A stretch of 64,000 nt of DNA from a filamentous cyanobacterium CCT1 (GCA_003017855.1 PYER01000001.1:1-64000); one strand, 5' to 3'. Shown: positions 47,001 through 58,000, counted from the stretch's first letter. Made by a program: numbers and translations. The notes: a model not told the origin generated them from the letters alone.

Positions 47001-49209
47001 TTCCCTTAGTGTTAACCCTTAGCAATGGTAATTCACCTCTATTTTTTTCTATAAAGTTAGTTGCTGCATGTTTAGCACTAGCGGTTACCATAATTACAAG
47101 ATCGTCATTCGTAACCCACATTTTTAATTGATCGCTACCACCTTTAGCATGGCTTAAGTGTACCTTGATTCCTTCACAAGCTTTTTCAAGGAAAGCTTTG
47201 ACTCGCTGTGCTACAGGTTCAGTCAGTGTATAAATCAAAATTGTCTTATTGGTGAGCTGCTGTAATATACTAGTCTCGGTTGGCTCACCAGATATCTCTT
47301 CCTGAGGAGGCAAGTCTGGGAAGGAAGTTTGTAGATTCAAGTCTTGAACTAATGCTGCAAATAAGCTCCATTGAACTTCATCAATACGGCCAGAAAACTG
47401 TCGAAGCGTTGTTGCCGCTGCAAAGAGTAATCGGGATCGAATTTCCTCTTCTGGACAGGGTTGTAAAACCAAAATGTTGATGAAATCTAGAACCCAATCC
47501 ACTTTTGCTGGAGAGCTATATTGATCCCATAAGTCAAGACCATAACCGACAATTTCTTGATAAGTACTCTGGTTAACACCTAAGTAAAGCAATGCGATTA
47601 CTAGGTCATTGAACAGGCCTAAGTCAGGATCGCCCCCTTCACAGTTGAATGCCAGTAAGTCCAATAGATAGGCATAGATGGGCGCAAATTCTCGACGAGG
47701 ATATTCATCGTCACTTTGAAATGCTCCTAAAAAATGGGGTAGGGCGTTTGCCAAAGTTTTTCCTGACACCGTATCTCCCCCTACCATCTTTAACAAATTC
47801 GCGAATTTTTGAGTGGCTCCACTTTCCTCGAGTAATTGGGTAATATCCCACTCTTTTTCGCCTCGTCGGGCTATGTCGAGGGCTAAATCCCAGCCTGGAT
47901 TCTTCTGAAGCTGCTGAAGCCAATTGAGCCAATTGTCGGGAATTTGTTCTGTTGTTTTTTCGTCCCCACGCAGGTGCTTTAAGCAATTCTGACCAAGTCG
48001 AGTATTGCCTAAAGCTTCTTGGTCTTCTGTGGAAAGCTGCCTATAGGCGTTCAGTGCTTCTCGTTGAGTATCTAATGTTTCTAACTCATAAAAGACTTGG
48101 AACAGAAGTTGAGCTTTTCGTAGTGAAGGGGGAGCTTGAGAGGCAAACTCAAATACCTCATCCCAAGCTAGCCTTTGTCCGGCCTCTTCCGCCTCTTTTA
48201 AAGGATCAGCGACTACGGTTGAGGGTGGTGCAGACTGAGTTGGTGAAATATTAGCCAACTGCTCAAGATAAGCTTGGTCTTCCGCTCTTAAACCTGGAAT
48301 GCTGAGCAGTTCATCGCGTAATGCCGAGTTTGGTGTTTCGCCACCTACGGCCAGCAGCATAAAAGATTTCGCTATTTCGGGTTGGCGGCTATTGGCCCGA
48401 GCGGTGTATAAGCTGCTGTATTTGGGAAAAATACTTTCGTGGAAATAGGTAACTGCACTCTGAACAGCCTTGGTTGACTCAAAGCGATAAAGCTCCTGTT
48501 GGTAAACAGTACGAATGAGCGACTGAGTCACCTCGTAAGGGCGGCGGGTGCCTAATAAATCGGGCAGTTCTGGTAAGGCGAGCAGTTCTTCCCATTCCTC
48601 TAGGTCGGAGAGCATCCGTACCTTGAGGAACAGCAAGTTTTGAGGATCTAAGCGATTGTGGGTTTTGAGATAGTGAAGTTGATGCTCAGCGGCGGGGCGA
48701 TCGCAGGCCTGCAGCGCCATATAAAAATCTCGCAGGACGCGACCTGTGGCTCTTGGCGTTTCATAGGTTTGGGCTACCCGGCGATCCAGCACCTGACGCA
48801 TTAGTTCTAGGGCTTGCCAAATCTCACGGGATTTTCCATCACCGTCAGAATCTCCCTGAAACTTGAACGCCAATCCCCCTGTGAAGGCGTAGATAGAGGC
48901 TTCCACTGGGTCGCCTAAGTTAAGTTGGGCTCGTTGACCTCGAAATGTAGACCAAGTAGGGCCAACAAAAGCGGTTAGATCTTCTCTAAGACCCCTTAGT
49001 TGGCGCTCAGATTGGGCTACACCATACCAATCAGTTCCTTGGTCATGCCCATAGGGCAGCACAGAGGGCAAACCTTGCTCAAGCCGCGCAATCCAGGGTT
49101 GGAGCATATGGGCAGAACCGTCAACAGACTCAATGGCATTCAGCTTGATTTGATTGTCATCACCAAAGAAACGTTCTAAGAACTGGTGGGTGTCTAACTT
49201 GATTTCCAT
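46930..49209 (-). CDS. ~760-aa accessory protein with DUF2325-like C-terminus (possibly DpdD- or DpdI-type; module 1)
   Basis: C-terminus TILIYTLTEPVAQRVKAFLEKACEGIKVHLSHAKGG...NDDLVIMVTASAKHAATNFIEKNRGELPLLRVNTKGSASILREVRSYL. Confidence 0.65.
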   Translation of the reverse strand: MEIKLDTHQFLERFFGDDNQIKLNAIESVDGSAHMLQPWIARLEQGLPSVLPYGHDQGTDWYGVAQSERQLRGLREDLTAFVGPTWSTFRGQRAQLNLGDPVEASIYAFTGGLAFKFQGDSDGDGKSREIWQALELMRQVLDRRVAQTYETPRATGRVLRDFYMALQACDRPAAEHQLHYLKTHNRLDPQNLLFLKVRMLSDLEEWEELLALPELPDLLGTRRPYEVTQSLIRTVYQQELYRFESTKAVQSAVTYFHESIFPKYSSLYTARANSRQPEIAKSFMLLAVGGETPNSALRDELLSIPGLRAEDQAYLEQLANISPTQSAPPSTVVADPLKEAEEAGQRLAWDEVFEFASQAPPSLRKAQLLFQVFYELETLDTQREALNAYRQLSTEDQEALGNTRLGQNCLKHLRGDEKTTEQIPDNWLNWLQQLQKNPGWDLALDIARRGEKEWDITQLLEESGATQKFANLLKMVGGDTVSGKTLANALPHFLGAFQSDDEYPRREFAPIYAYLLDLLAFNCEGGDPDLGLFNDLVIALLYLGVNQSTYQEIVGYGLDLWDQYSSPAKVDWVLDFINILVLQPCPEEEIRSRLLFAAATTLRQFSGRIDEVQWSLFAALVQDLNLQTSFPDLPPQEEISGEPTETSILQQLTNKTILIYTLTEPVAQRVKAFLEKACEGIKVHLSHAKGGSDQLKMWVTNDDLVIMVTASAKHAATNFIEKNRGELPLLRVNTKGSASILREVRSYLYQFDTNYTIQG

Positions 49210-49212
49210 ACC

Positions 49213-49722
49213 CTATCTTTCGCCTCCCCAACGGTCTCTGAAATTTAGCTTTTGTTCTGAAATGGCCTCTAGGGCTGTTTCATAAATAAGCGTCTCCTCG
49301 TTGACGGTGATGCCGTTGAAGGTGAAGTTCATGGAGCCAGCCAGAAAGAAGGCATCTGACAGCATTCCTTTCGTGTGGAGTTCCTCGGCCTGATGGATTC
49401 GTAGGTAGTTGTTGTTAGCTAGAGTGCCCAGGGTCTCTACAAAGCTGCGGTTGTGGAGGTCGGGGCGAGTGGCTACGCAGACCGTCGTGCCCAGTTGGGT
49501 TAAGGTAGCTAACACTTGCACAAGGCGAATTTTGGATCGGGGCCACGATGGCTCTAGGGCTAGAAAGGTATTGGCTGTGTTGTCGATAATGGGAATATCG
49601 GAAACCCAGGGGGATACTAGCCACAGGCAGGCACTGGGGGCAATGAGTTCTGCCACCAGGAGTGCCTGAAGCAAATCGGGCAGTTGCCGAGAGCTAAAAC
49701 GAGAGTGAATGGTTCGGCTCAC
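49213..49722 (-). CDS. dpdK: phospholipase D-like protein DpdK (module 1)
   Basis: LHTKGMLSDAFFLAGSMNFTFNG (HxKx4D); follows the DpdJ-like gene with a 4-nt overlap. Confidence 0.8.
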   Translation of the reverse strand: MSRTIHSRFSSRQLPDLLQALLVAELIAPSACLWLVSPWVSDIPIIDNTANTFLALEPSWPRSKIRLVQVLATLTQLGTTVCVATRPDLHNRSFVETLGTLANNNYLRIHQAEELHTKGMLSDAFFLAGSMNFTFNGITVNEETLIYETALEAISEQKLNFRDRWGGER

Positions 49723-52700
49723 TGCAACGTCTCCCGAATGCGAAGGCGGGCAATATACCCTTGGGAGGTTCTGCGCATCCCTTCTACAGCGGGATACAAA
49801 TTGAGAAAACCAACATCTACAGGCTCCATCATTATTTTCAGCAAGGCACCTTTTAGAGCTTGGCGGCTGGTGGAGCGAGCACTTAGGGAAGCGGTACCCA
49901 CCGTTCTGAGGGCTTCATTGACCTGCTCTTGCCAGTTGAGTTCTTCTAGTTTGACTAGGGTTTCGGCGGGTTGTAGAACATCCAGCAGAATTTCGCGATC
50001 GGCCTCGGGCACAATGCTAAACGGGTTATAGAAGGAGACAGCCCGGTTGCGGATGACACTGCCCCGCAACCACAGACGACCATACAAAACCTGGAAACAA
50101 ACGTAGGGATCTTGGCGAGCACCGGGGGGTAAGGCCTCGGTCAACTCCGGTTGGGTACTGGCCACATAGGCAAACACCCGCGCATCGACTTCAATGCCTA
50201 ACCGTTCTTCTTGCTCTTGCCATCGTCGCAGTAACTCCCTGAGTTGATGATCAGTAGCCGTTCCACTACCGGGCGACAGAATGCGGGCGTGAATTGCCGT
50301 CATAACTGCCGGAGTGATGAGAATACCTTCCCCTTGCAAGACTCGGCGAAGGTGTTCGCTGGCTTGGGTGAGAGTATGGTGGGAATCGGCGGATCTTACC
50401 TGGGTAAAGACAGACTGTACCGATTCACTGGTTTCAGATAGCTCTAAAAGGGTAGTAAGTTCTGAATCTACGACCTCAAAGTCTGAAGGCTCTAGAGCAC
50501 TCTCGACCAATCGCAGAAAGCCAATAGGATCTTCGGTATAGCGCTGGAGAATTTCTTCAATGACGCCGCTGCCTCCTGGGCTCGCTTCTGTGAGCCAAAT
50601 TTCCTCTAGGTCTTCTGCCAAAGGAGAAGATCCTGGGGGGCGCGGGCCTGAGTCTAGGTCGAGCAGCAAATCTTCGGAGTCGAACTGGGGGCAAAGCTGA
50701 CGGCAGGCTTCTAGGATTGCTCCGCCTAAGGTTGCTCGGAAGCGTTGTCTAGCCCAGTCGTGCCAGCCCTCATCGGGCTGTTGCCAGAGAATCTGGGCCA
50801 GGTCATTGAGAACCGTTTGGACTTCTGCGCTTGAGGCAAGCTCTCGAAGTCGTTCATGGGTGGGTTGTCTGCCAGGGGGCAAGTTAGGAGCTATCTGATC
50901 GCTTAAATCGGTGAGCCCATCGGTGGTGGTCTCGTCAGAGGTTGCCTCATCGCTGGGCTCTTCTACGCTGAGCGTTTGGAAGATTCGATCCAGTACAGTG
51001 GCCATTTCCTGGCCCAGATCTTTTTCTTGGAGAGTCTGGTAGGCATCGGGTAGAGAGACTTCATTCTGTAGAGCGTAGGCCACCAGCATAGAGAGGTAAA
51101 TTTGGTAGAGCCAGTCGCGCTGGAAAATATTGGCGATGCCATCGAGACGGACATCGTGTCGAACGCGATGGCGAAAGTATGACGTGCGAAACGCGTGAAC
51201 CTTGGGTCGGTTGGCGTCGTAGGGGCTAAGGGTGAAATCTGCGGGAATGCGATAGTGAAAGACGATGCCGTCTACGGTTTGGGCAAACCCAACTCCGGCA
51301 GGTTGACCATTGGCAGCTTCCACAAAGCGAATGGAGGTTTCCACTTCTTGGGTCTGGCGATTTTTCTGAATTCGCAGGTTGGCCTCAGACCCCATGGCAA
51401 AGCGACGCACCTCCAGAGGGTTCTGCTGGTTGTGGGTAAAGTTATATACCGCGTCTAGAATGCCGAGCCAAAATGAACCCTGGGGCAAGTCCATGGGAGT
51501 ACCCCGGTCTGGCGGCATAATTTGGGTATGCCATTCCAGTTGGGCGTTGGATTTATCGCTGACCTGGGGTGGAATTTGCTCCACCTGCAAAGTCCAGGGG
51601 CGAATGCAGCGAATGTCAGTAATTTGGTCGTTTTGCCAAACCTGGAAGGTGCCTGCTTCTTCGTATTCGGTGCAAATCTGCTCGATCGCCAGGTTTTGCA
51701 CCCCACTTACCAGGGCTGCTGGAGCAATCCAGTGGCTGATCTGTCCTCGCTGAATGCCGAAGCGTCGTGATACGCGCCCTGGGGCGAAGGTTTTGATCGC
51801 TTGCAAAATCGGTAGGTAGTATTCCTCTGGCTCAGTAGAGCTTTTGGTAGGAGGCGGTGTGACGATACGGACTTCGGGCAGCAGCAGGTCACTGAAGAGG
51901 TTGGCGGGCACAAAGTCTGGCAGGGGTTCTCGGGTGTGATAGTCCAGTTCAGGTTCACCCGGCAGTTGTAACCGCTTCCATCCAGTTTCGAGGCGTCGTA
52001 ACAACGTAGGTAATACCCCTGTCATTAACGCTCTGGGTGGATCCCATAGAATAGGTTGAAGGTCTTCGTTGGATAGACCTAGCGCTTCTTGAAGGTAGGC
52101 TTCTAGGGTCGTGTAGGCTTCTCCACCTTCAAGGATATGACGGATGATTGCCACGGCTTGGCTCTGGCGCTGCTGCCAGGAACCTTGGGCGGGGCTGGCA
52201 AAATCTTTCCACACGCTACCGCGAGGAGTGGCGGGCAGTTGCTGGGCAACCCAATCCATAAAGGCAAAGGCAGCCTGGATGCGGATGACATAGCGGTTAG
52301 ACAGAGGCAGCAGGCGTTCTTCAAGGATGGGGTTGAACAGTAGGTCGTAGCTCTGGTAGGCAATGCGATCGCGTCCATAGTCCGACAGCACAACCACGGT
52401 CCAAGGTCGCATGGTGCGGCGGCGACCGGCTCGGCCCTTGCGCTGAAGAAAGGAGGCCATGTTGCGGGGGGCTTTGTGCTGGATGACGGCTCCTACGTCA
52501 GGATCGTTGAAGCCGACTTCTAAGGACGCAGTGGCGACAATTATGTCTGAGTCGGCATCCACTCCAGTGTCTTGGGAACTGGTACGGGTGATTTGTAGAG
52601 GATTCTCTAAAGTGTGGCCAATCTCTTCGCACAGGTACCAGGATTGTCCAGATGGAAGGCGATCGCTGGCATCAGGATTACTGTGGGTGCGGAGAGCCGC

Positions 52701-54308
52701 CAGGGGTTGCCTGCGGGCTATTGGTCGTCCCCAACTGGATCTAGCTTCGGCATCTAGCAAGTTATGGAAGAGACGGTTGGTGACATCTAAATCGTCGGTG
52801 AAGGCAAAGACCCGTGACCCGTAGGCTCCTTGACCGGGGGAGGCATCCGCCGGATCGAGAATTCGGCGCAGCAGCATGGCGGTTTGAATGCTGGTGGACA
52901 GTAGGCTGGTGCCGGAGACGGGGTCGCCTCGGAGAGCTAACAGATATTCCATGCCTTCGGGCTGAACATCGCTGCCGGGAGCAATTTCTTCCACGCTGCC
53001 AGGGGCCAGGCCGACTAGCTGAGTAAAGAACTCGGCGGCGCTTTGGAGAGTGGCGGAGAGCCCGGTGAACTGAACTTTCTTACCGATCACCCGTTGCCAG
53101 CGGCGCAGCAGGTAGGCTACCTGGGCACCGTGGATGCCGGTGTAGGTGTGGACTTCATCGAGTAGGACAATCTGGGGAGGCTTGGTAGCCCCAACTCCAA
53201 AGATATGGCCATATACTGAATCGCCCATTGAGCGGTTGAGCATTTCGGTGGTGGCAAAGAGGATGTCGGGCGGAGTCTTGGCCATGCGATCGCGGGTTAA
53301 CATCACCTCGTCTTCTGTGACCTCGGCTCTGCAGTTGAGGTCAAGGCAAACCAAACGCTCTCGTTCTTGCCCAATGTCTTCTCGTCGCCAGCTAAGGACA
53401 CCTTCACACTGAGGACAGCGTAGGTAGGGACAGGTAAAGCCACCTCTTTCAGCCTTCCAATTGCCCTTCAAGCTGTAATCTTCTGGGTTGGCTTTTCTGG
53501 GAGTTAAGCCGAAAAAGGCTCCAATGGTGAGTTTTCGTTGCCCGGCCTGGTGCAGAACCGCATCGAGGCGGCGGGCTTCGAGATAGGTTTCGGAGAATTG
53601 GTCTTTGAGCAGTTCTTGGCGGGGATAGATAGCCAGGGCCTTTGTCCAATAGGCGTCTTTGGCAGAGTTTTTTTGAACAAGGCCTGCGAGATGGGTGAGA
53701 GCTGGCAGGTAAAAGGCAAGGGTCTTGCCGGTGCCGGTGCCTGCACAGACGATCATGCCGCGACTTTTGGTGCTTTTGAGGTCGCGCAGCATGCGGGTGG
53801 TGGCCCGGAGTTGGAAGTCAGCTAGTTGAAGGGTGCGATCGGGGGAAACCAGCATGGCCTCTAGGGCAGAGTGCTGAGTTGGGGAAAGGAGTTTGTCAAC
53901 TTCGAGGTGCTGGAGAACGGCTTGGGGCTCTAGGATGCGGGAAGGGTAGAGGCGCTGACGGAGGGAGAAGCGATAGTCAGCAACGAGGGTAGGGGCGGTT
54001 TGCCAGTCGCGCTTGGGGAAAAGCTGGCGCAGGCGAGCAAAAAGGCGCACGGCCTCGGCCATACGGGTGCGGTAGCGGCGGCGACCTCTCAGGTTAAAGT
54101 CAAAGAGGAGCTTGCGCTCCTGCATAACATCAATAAGATCCCACGGATCAGCATCCAGACCTGATTGATCAATACAAGATTCCGACAAGTCTGTGATTTC
54201 GTCCTCGCTGAAGCCGCCATCAACAACACCCCAAGTTAGGAGTTCGACTTCCTTAAGTTCTAGTTGGTTTAGGAAGACTTGAATTAGGGTACTGAGATCT
54301 TCGTCCAT
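49719..54308 (-). CDS. dpdJ: giant DEVH-box helicase DpdJ (module 1)
   Basis: IVCAGTGTGKTLAFYLPALTHLAG, IVLLDEVHTYTGIHGAQVAYLLRRW, FTGLSATLQSAAEF, VATASLEVGFNDPDVGAVIQHKAPRNMASFLQRKGRAGRR. Confidence 0.85.
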   Translation of the reverse strand: MDEDLSTLIQVFLNQLELKEVELLTWGVVDGGFSEDEITDLSESCIDQSGLDADPWDLIDVMQERKLLFDFNLRGRRRYRTRMAEAVRLFARLRQLFPKRDWQTAPTLVADYRFSLRQRLYPSRILEPQAVLQHLEVDKLLSPTQHSALEAMLVSPDRTLQLADFQLRATTRMLRDLKSTKSRGMIVCAGTGTGKTLAFYLPALTHLAGLVQKNSAKDAYWTKALAIYPRQELLKDQFSETYLEARRLDAVLHQAGQRKLTIGAFFGLTPRKANPEDYSLKGNWKAERGGFTCPYLRCPQCEGVLSWRREDIGQERERLVCLDLNCRAEVTEDEVMLTRDRMAKTPPDILFATTEMLNRSMGDSVYGHIFGVGATKPPQIVLLDEVHTYTGIHGAQVAYLLRRWQRVIGKKVQFTGLSATLQSAAEFFTQLVGLAPGSVEEIAPGSDVQPEGMEYLLALRGDPVSGTSLLSTSIQTAMLLRRILDPADASPGQGAYGSRVFAFTDDLDVTNRLFHNLLDAEARSSWGRPIARRQPLAALRTHSNPDASDRLPSGQSWYLCEEIGHTLENPLQITRTSSQDTGVDADSDIIVATASLEVGFNDPDVGAVIQHKAPRNMASFLQRKGRAGRRRTMRPWTVVVLSDYGRDRIAYQSYDLLFNPILEERLLPLSNRYVIRIQAAFAFMDWVAQQLPATPRGSVWKDFASPAQGSWQQRQSQAVAIIRHILEGGEAYTTLEAYLQEALGLSNEDLQPILWDPPRALMTGVLPTLLRRLETGWKRLQLPGEPELDYHTREPLPDFVPANLFSDLLLPEVRIVTPPPTKSSTEPEEYYLPILQAIKTFAPGRVSRRFGIQRGQISHWIAPAALVSGVQNLAIEQICTEYEEAGTFQVWQNDQITDIRCIRPWTLQVEQIPPQVSDKSNAQLEWHTQIMPPDRGTPMDLPQGSFWLGILDAVYNFTHNQQNPLEVRRFAMGSEANLRIQKNRQTQEVETSIRFVEAANGQPAGVGFAQTVDGIVFHYRIPADFTLSPYDANRPKVHAFRTSYFRHRVRHDVRLDGIANIFQRDWLYQIYLSMLVAYALQNEVSLPDAYQTLQEKDLGQEMATVLDRIFQTLSVEEPSDEATSDETTTDGLTDLSDQIAPNLPPGRQPTHERLRELASSAEVQTVLNDLAQILWQQPDEGWHDWARQRFRATLGGAILEACRQLCPQFDSEDLLLDLDSGPRPPGSSPLAEDLEEIWLTEASPGGSGVIEEILQRYTEDPIGFLRLVESALEPSDFEVVDSELTTLLELSETSESVQSVFTQVRSADSHHTLTQASEHLRRVLQGEGILITPAVMTAIHARILSPGSGTATDHQLRELLRRWQEQEERLGIEVDARVFAYVASTQPELTEALPPGARQDPYVCFQVLYGRLWLRGSVIRNRAVSFYNPFSIVPEADREILLDVLQPAETLVKLEELNWQEQVNEALRTVGTASLSARSTSRQALKGALLKIMMEPVDVGFLNLYPAVEGMRRTSQGYIARLRIRETLQ

Positions 54309-54335
54309 GGGTTATTAAAGCTAAATTTAGAGCAC

Positions 54336-55040
54336 CTAGTCAGCTAGTTTGATTTGAAATAGACGGGTAATTCCTTTGTCTCTCAGCCATGCCTCGACCT
54401 CTGGAGTTAGGCTATCTAGCGAGGCCCCAACAGTAGACGTAGCCTTAAGAAAGTTCAAGACGGACTCTGGCACTTCATTTGACTTAAGGCTATCCCAAGC
54501 ATCAGATAATTCAGAAATGAAATCATCTACTTGCTTAAATTGATTTTCATTTGCAGGAAATCTTATGTTTTCTAAGCGCATAAGGATGCTCTTAACCTTT
54601 TGCACGGTTGGTCTAAAGGTCGAGATTTTTTCTAGCAGATCGAGAAGTTCTCGATTCGTTGTCGGCAGTTCTTCTTTTTTATATGTATGCCATGCCTGAG
54701 ATAGTTCAACCTCAAGAGAATCTTTAAGAACTTTGAACTTAGAATTCAAAGCTGCAATTTTGAATTCTTCTCCGACGAGAAACCCTTTATCTTCAGAAAA
54801 CTTGCTTAGTGTGGCTAATATCTCTTTTGAAAACTGATCGGCTTTTTGGTCAACAGTAAACTTGTTTATGCCTTTAGCGTTGAATGCCTGAAGAGCTATT
54901 ACTAGAGGAGATAGTTCTTTAACAAGTGCCTGAATCTGATCTTCGCGATTGCGAAACTTTCCTAGATCCGTCGCATATTTCTTCAGGAAGCCGATATCCT
55001 GAGCGTGCTGACTCATTTTTTGGCAATCTTCTAGGAGCAT
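54336..55040 (-). CDS. coiled-coil-rich hypothetical protein of the dpd operon (possibly DpdI-type)
   Basis: 234-aa helical protein, 10-nt overlap with the dpdH-like gene. Confidence 0.55.
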   Translation of the reverse strand: MLLEDCQKMSQHAQDIGFLKKYATDLGKFRNREDQIQALVKELSPLVIALQAFNAKGINKFTVDQKADQFSKEILATLSKFSEDKGFLVGEEFKIAALNSKFKVLKDSLEVELSQAWHTYKKEELPTTNRELLDLLEKISTFRPTVQKVKSILMRLENIRFPANENQFKQVDDFISELSDAWDSLKSNEVPESVLNFLKATSTVGASLDSLTPEVEAWLRDKGITRLFQIKLAD

Positions 55041-58000
55041 GCTGCTTCTCCTTTGATTTCACTAGCCAGTTGCTGCAACTCTAAGAGCGATCGCTCAATA
55101 GCCACATAGCTCGCTTCCAATTCCCCACCCTCTGCCGTTCTCAAATCGGCCAGGTTACTTTGAACTGCTTCCTGCGATTTATCTACAAATTTCCGTGCAT
55201 AATCAAGAAACTTGGTAATGACTTCGACTGGTCGTTCTGGCAAGCTGCTGAGCAGAGGTAGCAGCGTAGCGATTTCATTCATGTCTTGGAGTTTCTGCAG
55301 CTTACTTAGGTAATCTTTCAACCTGGCTCCTTTGAATTCCTCCATCACCTTTTTTAGGTCGTCTCGGTTAGTCCCTCTGAATACCCCAACCTCTGTAACT
55401 CTCTCAACAGTCTGCAGAAGTCCCTTAACCACTTCTGCCTGGGAGAAATCCTCACCTAACTCCTCTAAGACTCGTTGGTAAATAGCAAGATGGCGATCGC
55501 GCTCATCCCAAACGGCTTGCTCCAATAGTTCATCCACCTCCTTTCGTGCCTTGCTGATGGCATCAAAAGGAGAATCTGAACTAATATCAGAGATATCTAC
55601 TTGAGGTTTCCAAGTTGCGGCAACTGATTTAAGGGGGCCAACTAACTGAACGGCATCAATTACCTGTAAGACCGACCGACCTCCCTTCGTACAGGGAATT
55701 CTGCTTTCAAGAACTTCTCGCAGCTTGGGTTGATGCTTTTTTAAGCTATTGAACAACTTTTGCCAAGTCCCCGCTCGGTTTGATACATCGACTTTTTCTA
55801 AGTCGGTGAAAGCAGCATTAACTAAGTCTTCTAGAGACGTAGTCGTGCCTCCGGCCATACGACCCGCGATCGCCAGCAATTCTACTACAGACGGCACTGG
55901 ATCCCCATCTACACCTGATTTTGTTGAGCACTTGGGTACAGACTGAAGCACATACTGACTCCAGTCTTCTAGCTTTCGAGCGTAAACACGGAAATATTTA
56001 GCTCCATCTTTAAAGTTCCAATGTTGATGGTGATTGTAGAGTAATAGAGCTTGAAGGGCGATTACAGTATCCCCTAGATCCTCTGAGCTAAGGGGTAAGC
56101 GTAATTCAATATCTTTAACTAAAACAGAAGTTGCTGCATTAGAAAAAGTGATATTGCGTTGTTTAAAGAGTCTATTAACAACATGTGATCGCAGGATTAA
56201 TTCTGCATCCCAGTCAATGTAAGAATCTATAGCAATGAAAAGTTTAGGACGTAGTTCAGTAGCTACACCTGGAGGTAATTGAGTACCATTGCGCCAATTA
56301 TCTAAATCACGAATGTAACTATCTATTTCTAGTGGTGGAGGTAGTGGAGGTAGTGGAGGTGGGTTAGGATCTGGTGGAGGTGAAGGTAAAACGCTCCGAC
56401 TAGGGACATTGGGCAAGTCAAATGCCGTGTGAACTTCTGAGGGTAGATTGCATAGCTCAGGACTATCTGACCAGAAATTTAGCAATGCTTCACGACGATC
56501 AGCATTCACCGGATCTTCGGTCTTGATGTCTTTAACTAAGATAGCGTTGAGTTTGCTGCCCCCAAAGTGATCCAACAATAAAGTTGAGGGAAATTGACCC
56601 TTCTCCAGATCAGAGCGATGGTACTCCAGGGTATAGCGCAGCACGTCCTTAATTAACGTGCGTGGATTAAAAACACCTTGGTTGGTGCGTTCCCGCATTA
56701 TTTTGAGCGCTGTTGCATTGAATGGATACAAGCCCATGCCATCAACAGCACCGAACCCCGCATGGCAACTGCTTTGATGTTCACAGTCAATACAGGCGTT
56801 AGGGATAGCTTTAATGGGCTCTCCAGTTTCTTCATCCACATTAGTCAGCCAATCTCGAATATCCGGATCCTGCAATCGAACTGCATTTAAGTAACGAGCT
56901 GCTAACTGCTGGACATCTGCAGGCGTTACTAAGGATTGTTCGCCTACAGTTTCAACGTCCAGATTCACTATAAAATCTGTACGTGTCCGTACTGTGTCTA
57001 CTAATCCCTGAAAGTAACCCGTTGTACAAGCCAGAGCCGTTCGCATTGCACATAGAGGTTCTCCTTGCCCTTGCTGAGAACGCGCTAGTACAGCTTCTAG
57101 AACTTCGCGATCAATACCTTGGAGTTTGGCAAAATCCTCAATCAACAGAATTAGTTCAACATCTTTTCGAGCCAAAGCTCGACGTACATCTAGCATCAGT
57201 CGCTGTAAGTCTTCACGCCCCAGATTCAAGACTTTAGCGATTGCTTCATCCAAGTGAATATTAAGCCATGCTACTGTGGCTTTCTGAATCTCATCATTGC
57301 CGATTAAAAAGCTGTAAAAGTCCTGAGCCTGGGCACTGGCCTTAGTAATGTTAAGGACATTTAGCGGCAAATCTTCCAGAGAAAACTGCCGTCGCTCCTC
57401 CACAATTTCAACTGATTCGCGGCGACCCAGGATATGTATTACCAATCGATGGATGATGCCTTCCTTCTTTAGCCAGTGCTCCCGGAAAAACGGATCGTGG
57501 AGTAGTGCTGGTAGGGACTTAATCAGGTAGTCCTGTTCATCAGATAGATTCGAGGCATCGTGTCGTCCACTGGAACCAACGGCAATTGCCAGGTTAGCCA
57601 ATAGTTGCTCCCGTGCCTCAGCCTCTGTCAGGGTATTAGCCGCTTGCCGCAGTCGGTTCCGATACTCATCAAACTCCGGCCCTTCAACATCCGCCAAGAT
57701 CAATTCAATGATGTCTCTCAGATTAGTCCCTACTTTGGGGATCAGCAAAACCCGGTAATGCGGTGCTTTCCGAATACTCCGAATTCGGGTATAGAGCCAA
57801 CGAATCAGATGCGATTTGCCAGTGCCAGACGTTCCCAGAACGGAAACAAAGATAAAGTCAGATGTTGACAGAAAAGTCTGGAGAAATTTTTCTTCACTAT
57901 AGGTTGCATTTCGCTGTGCCTCTTCGATGCTCTGGAAATGCATTTTGACAGGCGAGTGAGTTGCCAGAAAAATGTGTTCTTCAGGTTGAGTAGCCTCCAC

